A DNA stretch of 64,000 nucleotides from Seonamhaeicola sediminis (GCF_004358095.2 NZ_SMZJ02000004.1:349031-413030), one strand, 5' to 3'; positions 16,701 to 24,671 are shown, numbered from the stretch's first letter. Notes: a model not told the origin generated them from the letters alone. Numbers and translations are program-made.

Positions 16701-17492
16701 ATGCAGAAAACAGTTTTTAAAATATCAAAAATGGATTGTCCTTCTGAAGAAAATCTAATCAAGATGAAGCTATCTGATATAGATGGTATTAAACAACTTG
16801 ATTTTAATTTAGAAGAAAGAATCTTAACATTATATCATAATGCTGATGTGAATATAATCAGTAATTCTATAAAAGAATTAAAACTTAATGAAACATTAAT
16901 CAGTTCAGAAGAAACAAACCTAATCATTACTGAATCTACGAGGAATGAATCCAAACTATTGTGGTCAGTTCTAATAATCAATTTTGCATTTTTTATTGTT
17001 GAAATAAGTACTGGTCTTATTTCAAAATCGATGGGATTAATTGCGGATAGTTTAGATATGTTGGCAGATTCATTTGTTTATGGATTGAGTTTAATAGCGG
17101 TTGGTGGTACAGTTTTAAAAAAGAAACGTATTGCAAAATATGCAGGCTATTTTCAGATAGTACTTGCCACAATAGGTATTGTTGAGGTTATCCGAAGATT
17201 TTTAGGATTTGAGACATTACCTGTATTCTCAACAATGATTATCGTTTCAATATTTGCTTTAATAGCTAATGGTATCTGTCTTTATTTATTACAAAAATCA
17301 AAAAGTAATGAAGCGCATATGCGTGCAAGTATGATTTTCACATCAAACGATATTATAATAAATCTCGGAGTAATTGTAGCAGGTGTTTTAGTTCATTGGC
17401 TAAATACTGGATTACCAGATTTAATCATAGGAATAATAGTTTTTGGTTTAGTTATACAAGGAGCATTCAGAATATTAAAATTAAGTAAATAA
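16701..17492 (+). CDS. Cation diffusion facilitator with N-terminal HMA-like domain
   Basis: A 263-residue protein. Residues 1-70 resemble an HMA ferredoxin fold, but the usual CxxC is reduced to one cysteine (KMDCPSEE). After it come about six membrane helices of the CDF (ZnT/CzcD) family. The metal site in helix 2 reads DSLDMLADS and the helix 5 site reads SNDIIIN, in place of the commoner HxxxD. The usual C-terminal cytoplasmic domain is essentially missing: the protein stops just after helix 6. It likely exports a divalent ion by proton antiport. It is flanked by copA and the adaptor gene, four and eleven bases away. Confidence 0.82.
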   Translation: MQKTVFKISKMDCPSEENLIKMKLSDIDGIKQLDFNLEERILTLYHNADVNIISNSIKELKLNETLISSEETNLIITESTRNESKLLWSVLIINFAFFIVEISTGLISKSMGLIADSLDMLADSFVYGLSLIAVGGTVLKKKRIAKYAGYFQIVLATIGIVEVIRRFLGFETLPVFSTMIIVSIFALIANGICLYLLQKSKSNEAHMRASMIFTSNDIIINLGVIVAGVLVHWLNTGLPDLIIGIIVFGLVIQGAFRILKLSK

Positions 17493-17503
17493 AAAAATGT
17501 AAA

Positions 17504-19276
17504 ATGAAAAAATATATAGTTTATATCGGAATATTGGCTTTAGGGCTACTTTTAGGTTGGGTAATTTTTGGTAAATCATCAAATGAAGAAATAGACCATA
17601 ATCACGATGCGGTTGCAGCAACCAATCAAATGTGGACGTGTTCTATGCATCCACAGATTATGCAACCAGAGCCAGGCGACTGCCCCATTTGTGGTATGGA
17701 TTTAATTCCTGCGGAAAGCGGAAGTGATGGCTTAATGGCAGACCAATTTAAACTAACAGAAAATGCGATGGCATTAGCCAATATTCAAACAACTGTTGTA
17801 GGCAAGGGAAATGTTGAAGGCAACACCATAAAGTTATCTGGTAAAATTGCTGAAAACGAAGAAGCCAATGCAGTACAGGTAAGTTATTTCGCTGGAAGAA
17901 TTGAACGTTTGAATGTGAGTTTTACAGGCGAAGAAGTTCGTAAAGGTCAATTATTGGCAACCATTTATTCGCCAGAACTCTATGCAGCACAACAAGAATT
18001 AATCACAGCAGCTTCTTTAAAAGCATCGCAACCTGCTTTATACAAAGCAGTCCGTAATAAATTGAAATTATGGAAACTCTCTGAAAATCAAATCAACCAG
18101 ATTGAAGAAACAGGAAAAGTAAAAGAAAACTTTCCTGTTTATGCAACCGTTTCGGGTACTGTTACAGAAAAATTGGTAGAGCAAGGCGATTACATCAAAC
18201 AAGGACAACCCTTATTAAAAATTGCCAATCTCAACACAGTTTGGGGAAACTTTGATGTGTATGAAAATCAGATTGACCGCTTTAAAAAAGGACAGGAAGT
18301 GATGATAACAACCAATGCTTATCCTAATAAAGAGTTTAAAGGTAAAGTTGATTTCATTGACCCAGTTTTAAACACGAAAACAAGAACTGTAACCTTACGT
18401 GTTGTTTTAAGCAATAAGGACGATGTATTTAAACCAGGAATGTTTGTAACCGCAAATATTGAAGGCAGTACAGCTAAAAATGATGAAGTATTATCAATTC
18501 CTGCATCTTCTGTATTATGGACAGGTGAACGTTCTGTGGTGTACCTTAAAACAAATCCAGACCAACCTATTTTTGAAATGCGTGAAATTAAATTAGGCAA
18601 TCAAATTGGTAATGAATATGAAGTTGTAGAAGGTTTATTTGTTGGAAATGAAATAGTGACTAACGGAACATTTACGGTTGATGCAGCAGCACAATTACAA
18701 GGCAAAAAGTCTATGATGAATAAAGATGGTGGTAAAGTAATGACTGGACACGAAGGTCATTTAGGTATGGATAACAATGCATCTAACAAAGAAAGTGACC
18801 ACACTAATATGAATGAGCGTTTGGAAGTATCAGAGAAATTTCAACAACAGTTAAATAGTGTTTACAATGCGTATATCAATTTAAAAGATGCTTTAGTAAA
18901 AGAAGATTCAATAAGTACTTCAGCAAACGCAACAACTTTATTAAATAAATTGAACAAAGTAGATATGAAATTGTTGTCAGATAATAAGGCGCATAACCAT
19001 TGGATGTCATTAGAAGGCGAAATAAAATCTTCTGCAACTTCAATTTCTGAAACGTCCGATATAAAATCACAAAGAGACCATTTTAAACATTTATCATCAC
19101 ATCTAATCAATGCTGTACAACTATTTGGTATCAATGAAAAGGTCTATGTAGAATTTTGTCCAATGGCAGATAACAATAATGGTGCTTATTGGTTAAGCAA
19201 AGAAGAAAAAGTAATCAATCCATATTTTGGCGAAGCAATGCTAACCTGTGGTGAAGTAAAACAAGTAATAGAATAA
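17504..19276 (+). CDS. cusB: RND periplasmic adaptor (CusB-like) with DUF3347-type C-terminus
   Basis: A 590-residue membrane-fusion protein. A single N-terminal helix (about 3-23) anchors it. A heavy-metal-binding module follows: WTCSMHPQIM...CPICGMDLIP (about 44-68). The adaptor core comes next, with a split lipoyl-like barrel around the ATVSGTVTEKLVEQGDYIKQG hinge and beta-barrel/MPD parts to about 400. After a His/Asp-rich linker (about 415-435), residues 440-590 look like DUF3347, a helical metal-associated domain containing VEFCPMADNNNGAYW. It connects the CusA-type pump to the TolC-type channel and may collect Cu or another soft metal. Its distance from cusA (three genes) is unusual compared with the classic cusCFBA order. 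Confidence 0.87.
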   Translation: MKKYIVYIGILALGLLLGWVIFGKSSNEEIDHNHDAVAATNQMWTCSMHPQIMQPEPGDCPICGMDLIPAESGSDGLMADQFKLTENAMALANIQTTVVGKGNVEGNTIKLSGKIAENEEANAVQVSYFAGRIERLNVSFTGEEVRKGQLLATIYSPELYAAQQELITAASLKASQPALYKAVRNKLKLWKLSENQINQIEETGKVKENFPVYATVSGTVTEKLVEQGDYIKQGQPLLKIANLNTVWGNFDVYENQIDRFKKGQEVMITTNAYPNKEFKGKVDFIDPVLNTKTRTVTLRVVLSNKDDVFKPGMFVTANIEGSTAKNDEVLSIPASSVLWTGERSVVYLKTNPDQPIFEMREIKLGNQIGNEYEVVEGLFVGNEIVTNGTFTVDAAAQLQGKKSMMNKDGGKVMTGHEGHLGMDNNASNKESDHTNMNERLEVSEKFQQQLNSVYNAYINLKDALVKEDSISTSANATTLLNKLNKVDMKLLSDNKAHNHWMSLEGEIKSSATSISETSDIKSQRDHFKHLSSHLINAVQLFGINEKVYVEFCPMADNNNGAYWLSKEEKVINPYFGEAMLTCGEVKQVIE

Positions 19277-19308
19277 TAAATCAAGTAATAACAATTAAAT
19301 TTTAAACA

Positions 19309-19803
19309 ATGAATTTTTCAAAGAAAAATCACGAACACAAAAACAAAAATGTAATCGACGTGAGTAAAAAAGTAATTTTAAGTGTAGCTGTAATAGCAGC
19401 ATTAGGTTTAACAAGTTGTAAAAACGAAACCAAAAAAGAAACAGAAACCACAACTACTGAAATGTCAAAAGATATGGCAATGACAGACCTGTCTTTTGGT
19501 GTAAGAGGAAATTGCGGAATGTGTAAAAGCACAATCGAAAAAGCAGCTAACGGTGTTGAAGGTGTAGCAAGTGCTAATTGGGATGTCGATAAAAAGAAGA
19601 TTGATGTGTCTTTTGATGATACAAAAACCGATGCAATGGCAATCCATAAAGCAATCGCAGCTTCAGGATATGATACCGAAAAAGTAGCAGGTGATGAAGA
19701 AGCATATGATGGTTTACCAGGTTGTTGTAAATACGACCACGAAATGATGATGAATCAATCTGGTGAAGAAAAAAGTGATGACCATTCAAATCACGACCAT
19801 TAG
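19309..19803 (+). CDS. HMA-domain lipoprotein with His-rich tail
   Basis: A 164-residue probable lipoprotein. A hydrophobic segment ends at the lipobox LGLTSC, a Thr/Glu-rich linker follows, then an HMA domain with GNCGMCKSTIEKA carrying the metal-binding CxxC. The C-terminus has CCKYDHEMMM and ends in SDDHSNHDH, further soft-metal ligands. It is probably a periplasmic metallochaperone passing copper or a similar ion to the CusB-type adaptor. The annotated ATG gives a long, His/Lys-rich pre-signal; a GTG at 19360 would start directly at SKKVILSVAVI and give a more normal signal peptide. It is the last gene of the metal operon; a terminator begins ten bases after the stop. Confidence 0.8.
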   Translation: MNFSKKNHEHKNKNVIDVSKKVILSVAVIAALGLTSCKNETKKETETTTTEMSKDMAMTDLSFGVRGNCGMCKSTIEKAANGVEGVASANWDVDKKKIDVSFDDTKTDAMAIHKAIAASGYDTEKVAGDEEAYDGLPGCCKYDHEMMMNQSGEEKSDDHSNHDH

Positions 19804-19813
19804 GTCAATAATG

Positions 19814-19846
19814 AAAGAGTCTTTTTCGGAAGGCTCTTTTTTATTC
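19814..19846 (+). terminator. Rho-independent terminator of the metal operon
   Basis: AAAGAGTC (19814-19821) pairs with GGCTCTTT (19832-19839) over a ten-base loop. A run of T follows. It lies directly downstream of the last metal gene. Confidence 0.85.
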
Positions 19847-19870
19847 CCCACAACCCAAAACCCAGTTTTT

Positions 19871-19907
19871 TCGCTTGCCTTGGCTTGAGCCTGTCGAAAG
19901 CTCAAAA
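19871..19907. repeat. REP-like palindromic unit A
   Basis: A hairpin TTGAGC (19885-19890)/GCTCAA (19900-19905) lies within a segment beginning CGCTTGCCTTGGCTTGAGC. That segment resembles the unit near 20560 (CGCTCGCCTTGTCTCGAGC). The same orientation, the same flanking poly-T start and the same poly-A end suggest two copies of one repeat. Confidence 0.5.
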
Positions 19908-20104
19908 TCCTCTGTCTTTTGTGTTGTTCCGCGCGCCAATGCATAATTGGTTTTATGTCATAATACTTGTATCTAAAGCTATAATGGCACATTGCTTGTT
20001 TTATTTAAACGTCGTTATTTTATAAAATTGGTACAATAAAAAAGCAAAGAGCCATTGCCAACGCACAAACAACTATTACGCCACAAAACCAATCCCAAGC
20101 TATG

Positions 20105-20196
20105 TTACATAATAGAAGTTATAGGAGCAAAAATCCTTTCAGAGGTTGCCTACGGCTTGTTATTATATTTTCGTCGCTATAACTGCTATTATGTAA
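20105..20196. repeat. 20-bp inverted repeat enclosing a CCTACGG mini-hairpin
   Basis: Left arm 20105-20124 (TTACATAATAGAAGTTATAG) and right arm 20177-20196 are complementary at 19 of 20 positions. The enclosed 52 bases contain GCC-TAC-GGC (20148-20156), which can form a small internal hairpin. The single mismatch and unequal interior are reminiscent of folded recombination sites, but no recombinase is present to support that. Confidence 0.6.
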
Positions 20197-20540
20197 AATA
20201 TCCACTCACCATCCGCACAAATCGGAACTAAAATTAAACTGTGCATATTCACGAGTACATTAATTTAAAATAAAAATGAAACGAGCTAAATATCCGCTCA
20301 TCCAACGCTCACATCCGAACATTTAACTATATTTTGAACTATTATTAAACAGTAGAAAGTTTAAGTTAATTATAATATTAGTTATCTCATTCAACTGCAC
20401 AAAACCATCGTTAAGTCCAAGTATTCCTTACCTCAAGTCTTTGTTTGTTTCATTTCGCTAACAAATATAAAAGTCCACTTTTCCCCACCACCCAAGAAAT
20501 AGGATATAAAAAAATAGGTTTACAATATTTATAGTACGCC

Positions 20541-20611
20541 ATAGCACATTACTTTTTATCGCTCGCCTTGTCTCGAGCGCCAGTCGAGAGGTCAAAAAAG
20601 TAATAAGCTAT
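20541..20611. repeat. Inverted repeat with REP-like core (unit B)
   Basis: Outer arms ATAGCACATTACTTTTT (20541-20557) and its partner at 20595-20611 match at 15 of 17 positions. The core has CTCGA...TCGAG and CGCTCG...CGAGCG self-complementary runs that compete with each other. It resembles dispersed REP-type palindromes. Confidence 0.55.
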
Positions 20612-20844
20612 TGTCTAAAAGTCCTGTATAAGTAGCTTGTTTAAATGCTGTTTTATCAAACAACTATTTAAAATTCTACCCATACAAACGCTTCATCCAC
20701 CGCTCAATGCGTTTAGTAAACCTATTTTTTTAAGAGTTAATTCCCCAGAAAATTTAAAAGCAAATTGAATCAAGTTTAAACCAATTTGAAATATTAAAAT
20801 AAAAAAAGATGGCAAATATATGTGGCTACCTTTGCCAACCGCAC

Positions 20845-20945
20845 AAGGCTATAAAGGTCAAGCCCTACGGGTTTTGAAAAAAATCTCCACCCCAATATTA
20901 TTTAAAAAAGAGGGTAGTATTTTTTCCAAAAACCTTGACAGCCTT
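20845..20945. repeat. Imperfect long stem-loop with CCCTACGGG mini-hairpin
   Basis: Nested pairings are AAGGC (20845-20849)/GCCTT (20941-20945), GTCAAG (20857-20862)/CTTGAC (20934-20939), and a long imperfect stem between 20871-20892 and 20912-20933. The stem is closed by an AT-rich loop. Between the second and third stems CCC-TAC-GGG (20863-20871) can form its own small hairpin. It could be a non-coding RNA or a DNA element; no promoter is obvious. Confidence 0.4.
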
Positions 20946-21044
20946 ATCCACGCCACAAGAACATACGGCTTTCTTTTTTTATTGTTTTTCTTTTAAAAAA
21001 TTAATGGTGCGAAGCGTAGCGAAGCAATTTTAAATTGGATAGCT

Positions 21045-21518
21045 ATGTCAACTTTTGAACTAAAAACACACCAAATAGGAAGAATCTACTCGCAACCTCA
21101 TTTTTTTATCCTGAACAAAGGGCAAAACAGCGGAAAGCCTTTAATAAATCCCTGTCCTAATTGCTTTGTGGTAACTGTACCAACAGAAGAAGAAAAAAAC
21201 ACCCTTTATCATTTATCAATGATGCTACAAATAGGTGGTTTCTATGCGTATCATCTAAAAGGTAGTGTTATTCCATTCATTTCTGTAAATGATTGCAGAA
21301 ACACGCTTAAAGATGGTTACAATTCTATGCTAATTGAATTTGAAGAATTACAAAAGCATATTAACATAGTGTCAGCAATTAGCAAAAAAGAAGCAGAATT
21401 GCAAAAAGTCATTTTAAAAATGGAACATTTAAAGGTGTCATATATTCAAAGTTTATTTTCTAAAAAGCAAAATCGGGCAACAAAGGGCAACAAAAACCTA
21501 ATCAATCTATTAGCATAG
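21045..21518 (+). CDS. DUF6943-like protein
   Basis: A 157-residue cytoplasmic-looking protein without signal or membrane segment. It resembles the Bacteroidota family DUF6943; recognisable parts are IYSQPHFFILNKGQNSGKP (about 14-32) and a central LQIGGFYAYHLKGSVIPF. The C-terminal third is a helical, possibly coiled region followed by a basic tail. No function is known to me. It sits alone between a repeat-rich spacer and the DUF6266 gene; such proteins are common in accessory regions. Confidence 0.6.
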   Translation: MSTFELKTHQIGRIYSQPHFFILNKGQNSGKPLINPCPNCFVVTVPTEEEKNTLYHLSMMLQIGGFYAYHLKGSVIPFISVNDCRNTLKDGYNSMLIEFEELQKHINIVSAISKKEAELQKVILKMEHLKVSYIQSLFSKKQNRATKGNKNLINLLA

Positions 21519-21540
21519 TATTTGCCATATATTACCTGTG

Positions 21541-21571
21541 TTGGTAAAAGACCATACCAAGTCCGTACCAA
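21541..21571 (+). promoter_or_regulatory. Alternative hairpins upstream of the DUF6266 gene
   Basis: TTGGTA (21541-21546) can pair with either of two downstream copies of TACCAA (21555-21560 and 21566-21571). The competing pairings could make a small switch or simply reflect a repeated operator half-site. It lies 36 bases before the ATG at 21607. Confidence 0.35.
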
Positions 21572-21606
21572 CTTCGAATAAGTAATAATTTTAAATTTTA
21601 TATGTT

Positions 21607-22248
21607 ATGGGTGTAATTTCACAAGGAATCCTGGGCGGTGTATCAGGAAAAGTAGGAAACGTAGTCGGTGCTTCTTGGAAAGGTATTGACTATTTGAGAA
21701 TCAAACCCTCAAGCGTGGCAAATCCACGTACAGAGGGGCAAGTTAACCAAAGAAACAAGTTTACGGTTACTTTGGAGTATCTTCAACCGAATTTAGGCTT
21801 TATCCAAAAGGGATATAAGTCTTATGCGGTGCAAAAAACAGAGTTTAATGCTGCAATGTCTTATGTATTGAATAATGCTATTACAGGAGCTGCACCAAAC
21901 TTTACTGTAGATTATGCTTTAGCTTTATTAAGTAGAGGTAACTTATCAGGAGCATTAAACCCTGCAACAGATTTAGCAACTGCTGGACAAGTTGAGTTTA
22001 CTTGGGATGATAACTCTGCTGAAGGTAATGCAAATGCAACCGATAAAGCAATGGTGTTAGTTTACAATCCAAGTAAAAAAGAATCAATGTATATTCTTGA
22101 TGGTGCTGATAGAACTGTAGGATCACAAATCATTACAATTCCAAGTACATACGCAGGAGATACTGTTGAGCTTTTTATGGCATTTACTACTGCTGATGGT
22201 AGTGTTGTGTCAAACAGCGTTTATTTAGGCTCTGGAACAGCTAATTAA
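21607..22248 (+). CDS. DUF6266 family protein
   Basis: A 213-residue protein starting MGVISQGILGGVSGKVGNVVG, the hallmark beginning of DUF6266 proteins of Bacteroidota. Residues 1-110 are the conserved core, including WKGIDYLRIKPSSVANPRTEGQ in two blocks; the remainder is beta-rich and reads like an immunoglobulin-like or virion-type domain. No signal peptide is visible. The function of this family is unknown to me. The clean terminator immediately downstream suggests a highly expressed single-gene unit. Confidence 0.8.
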   Translation: MGVISQGILGGVSGKVGNVVGASWKGIDYLRIKPSSVANPRTEGQVNQRNKFTVTLEYLQPNLGFIQKGYKSYAVQKTEFNAAMSYVLNNAITGAAPNFTVDYALALLSRGNLSGALNPATDLATAGQVEFTWDDNSAEGNANATDKAMVLVYNPSKKESMYILDGADRTVGSQIITIPSTYAGDTVELFMAFTTADGSVVSNSVYLGSGTAN

Positions 22249-22270
22249 CGGTTGATGTTTTTATGTATGA

Positions 22271-22296
22271 AACCACTCTTTATGAGTGGTTTTTTT
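22271..22296 (+). terminator. Rho-independent terminator after the DUF6266 gene
   Basis: AACCACTC (22271-22278) and GAGTGGTT (22284-22291) form an eight-pair stem with a five-base loop and a T-run to 22296. It lies 22 bases after the stop codon. Confidence 0.9.
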
Positions 22297-22299
22297 ATG

Positions 22300-22694
22300 C
22301 TATATTCGTAATTGGATTTATTAATAATTGCCCTTAATTTATCCTTTTTAGGTGTTTTTTGTATCCTATTTGTTGCCCAAATGTTCTAACCCTAATAAAT
22401 ACAAGGAAAATTACATATTGTATTGGGAAGTAACTATCGCAAAGCAAAAAAATACAAAACATATTGAAAAGCACAAATAACCCCATTATTAAGGACTTTC
22501 TAATAATTGTGGTTATTATTTAATGCTTATTTATTGTATTCAAGATTACATAAAAATACTCCATAAAATTAAATAGACATACATCCGCAGAACTCTAAAA
22601 CGCTCTAATTGATCTATGTATAGGCCTTAAACAAATATTCCTCATTGTAAATTAATTGTTATGCAATTACATTTATTGATAATAGAACGCAGTT
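22300..22694. other. AT-rich intergenic stretch with one hairpin
   Basis: No coding frame is visible. An imperfect inverted repeat, 22476-22491 against 22501-22517 (AATAACCCCATTATTA with its near complement), forms a hairpin with a nine-base loop. Nothing else is recognised before the lipoprotein gene at 22695. Confidence 0.5.
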
Positions 22695-23087
22695 ATGAAA
22701 GCAATAAAAACACATTTAAAAGCAGTTGCAGTATTCTTCTCAATCCTAATCTTCTTTCAAGGCTGTACGGTTTATAAATCTGCCAATGTAACACTTGATG
22801 AAGCCGCAGAGGCAAATACTAAAGTTAGAATTAAAACTATTGATAATAAATCTTTTAGGTTTGATAAAATTGAAGTTATAAAGAATAAAATTTTTGGTAT
22901 TAACATAAATAGTGGAGAAAGGAGTATAGTCTCAATTAAAAAAGATAATATAGATAAAATTCAAGTTAAAGATAAAACAGGATCAACCATTGTTTCCATT
23001 GCAGTTCCTTTAGTTTTAGGAGTAGTTATGTTAGGAATAATAGTTAATGAAAGTTTAAACAATATGAGCTTTGATTTATCAAATTAG
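22695..23087 (+). CDS. Small lipoprotein of unknown function
   Basis: A 130-residue protein with a signal peptide and lipobox FFQGC (Cys near residue 24), so it is probably lipid-anchored. The mature part begins TVYKSANVTLDEAAEANTK, a pattern I associate with small Flavobacteriaceae lipoproteins. It continues as a beta-rich domain (about 45-95) and ends with a hydrophobic segment (about 97-117) that could be a membrane helix. No function is assigned. It is followed 37 bases later by another small membrane-protein gene on the same strand. Confidence 0.65.
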   Translation: MKAIKTHLKAVAVFFSILIFFQGCTVYKSANVTLDEAAEANTKVRIKTIDNKSFRFDKIEVIKNKIFGININSGERSIVSIKKDNIDKIQVKDKTGSTIVSIAVPLVLGVVMLGIIVNESLNNMSFDLSN

Positions 23088-23124
23088 AATAAAATAATAT
23101 TGTATCCATTATAATCTGGATTAA

Positions 23125-23511
23125 ATGAAAACAAGCATTAAAGTAATTAGTTGGTTACCTAGAATTATTTGCATATTTGCTATTGTGTTTATAAGTATAT
23201 TAGCACTTGATGCTTTTAATCCTGAAAGAACTCTCTTGCAACAGATTGGTGATTTTCTCATGCATCTCATTCCTTCTTTTGTATTAATCATCTTTCTCAT
23301 CGTTGCATGGAAACGAGAACTTATAGGTGGTATAATATTTACAATAATTGGTCTTGGGTTTAGCCCTTTTATTTTCATGCATAATTACAGGATGAACCAA
23401 TCTATTTGGATGAGTCTTTTAATTATTCTTCTCATTGCCATACCATTTGTCATTGTGGGAATTCTTTTTATAGTGAGTCATAAAATGAAGAAAAAAAATC
23501 CATCTTTTTAA
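23125..23511 (+). CDS. Four-helix membrane protein of unknown function
   Basis: A 128-residue integral membrane protein with four hydrophobic segments (about 8-28, 45-62, 68-85 and 95-118) and a basic C-terminus HKMKKKN. It resembles small conserved Bacteroidota membrane proteins; I cannot assign a function. Its hydrophobic periodicity and clean ATG favour it over the antisense frame covering the same DNA. It may be cotranscribed with the preceding lipoprotein gene. Confidence 0.6.
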   Translation: MKTSIKVISWLPRIICIFAIVFISILALDAFNPERTLLQQIGDFLMHLIPSFVLIIFLIVAWKRELIGGIIFTIIGLGFSPFIFMHNYRMNQSIWMSLLIILLIAIPFVIVGILFIVSHKMKKKNPSF

Positions 23512-23762
23512 CTTAAAAATTAAGTAAAATTAAAACAACGATCGTAATAGTTCGATTTGCTTATTATACAAATTATCTGTTAGTTTATATTTACAATAGG
23601 GTATATTCAGGTTAATTTTTTAATAAAAACAGAAGCATTAATGATTTTGACAATTTTTAAACCAATACTGAAAGTTATCTAACCTGAAATAAGAATTTCT
23701 TACTTAACTTGATAGAATATATAATTTATTATATTGTAGCAACTTGATATTAAAATTTAAAA

Positions 23763-24477
23763 ATGAACAAATTTCAAAAAGTCATATTCCTAATTATCGT
23801 ACTTCTTGTAACTTTTTGTGCATACATCCAAGATAGTATAGAATTTCAGCAATTAACCGGAGATAATGTTTCTACACAAAGTATTACTTAGGCGATAGCC
23901 CAAGACAGTTTAGGGAATTTATGGATAGCTTCTGAAGAAGGTGTTCTAAAACATAATTCTAAATATTATTAAGTTTACAATACTTATAGCGGATTACCAG
24001 AAATTATAAGTAATCGTACTACCGAAGTTTTTATTGATTCCAAACAGCGAATTTGGATTGGATTAGAAAAGGTATTGGTCTTTATGATGAAGATTTAGTA
24101 TATAAGGTATACTCATTATTTAGGGATAGCAGGGGCAATATTTGGGTAGGCGGTATGGATGCCAATTTAGCTGTAATTGATAAACAAGATAATATTTCCT
24201 ATTACCCTATTCAACAGATAAAATCAATTTATCAAAGTAAAGACGGTCATATTTTAACTACTGGTCGTTTTTTTTTTTTTTGGTAAAATTAATCCAAAGA
24301 CCAAAGAATTTGAGTCTATCGAAGCTTTAAAACCAGCTATTAATAAGCTTTCTTATGCTACATAAGCAATTTAGTAGAGAGTCAAGAATATTTAATATTG
24401 GCTACCAATAGTGGTTTTATAAGCGTATTAGTTATGGGGAGGATTAGATTCAGTTTAAATAGCAAGCAATATTAAAA
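23763..24477 (+). pseudogene. Decayed two-component-propeller (Reg_prop) sensor fragment
   Basis: Translation from ATG 23763 gives a signal-like N-terminus and then propeller repeats. Examples are SLGNLWIASEEGVLKHN, KQRIWIGLEKG, and after a frameshift DSRGNIWVGGMDANLAVID. These W(I/V)G/A repeats are typical of the periplasmic sensor part of hybrid two-component systems. The frame is broken by TAG at 23888, TAA near 23970, a frameshift near 24065, a run of 14 T (24268-24281) and another frameshift near 24360. Only the first few hundred residues' worth survives; the membrane, kinase and regulator parts are gone. An open frame of 77 codons inside it is a remnant, not a gene. Confidence 0.75.
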
Positions 24478-24487
24478 TTTATTAAAA

Positions 24488-24671
24488 AACCCGTTGTGCA
24501 TTTTAATTAAACTCTGTCAATTCGAGTGGATTTCACGATTGAAATGAGTGAAATTTGTATCAAGAATTAAGGGTTTTGTAAGAAAAAAGCTCTCGATACA
24601 ATTTTTCGTTCCTCAAAATCACTCGAACTGACATTAATTTCGTTTGAATGTTTCAAAATGCACAACGGGTT
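24488..24671. repeat. Nested palindromic repeat (REP/MITE-like)
   Basis: Perfect 17-bp outer arms are AACCCGTTGTGCATTTT (24488-24504) and its complement (24655-24671). Just inside, a second inverted pair starts TGTCAATTCGAGTG (left) and, read on the other strand, TGTCAGTTCGAGTG (right). It continues with related sequence to the TATC(A/G)AGA motifs near the centre. It lies between a pseudogene and the convergent LacI gene, so it may also act as a two-way terminator. No coding capacity. Confidence 0.7.

Larger units (their letters stand above)
19850..21044. other. 1.2-kb gene-free spacer rich in inverted repeats
   Basis: No coding frame with support is visible. The stretch holds at least four foldable elements, listed separately, and repeated short phrases: TTGCCAACGCACAA near 20055 with TTGCCAACCGCACAA near 20833, and CCTACGG at two places. 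Just before the next gene is the direct repeat GCGAAGC-GTA-GCGAAGC (about 21009-21025). The look is that of mobile or accessory DNA, not an ordinary promoter region. I see no integrase or transposase. Confidence 0.6.

Noticed and set aside
19850-21044. An integron-style attC array or a CRISPR array
   Set aside because: No integrase or cas gene is present, no regular spacer-repeat periodicity occurs, and the inverted repeats differ from one another.
24053-24286. A 77-codon gene
   Set aside because: It encodes propeller repeats continuous with the flanking broken frames and ends in a poly-T artefact of 14 T; it is part of a pseudogene.
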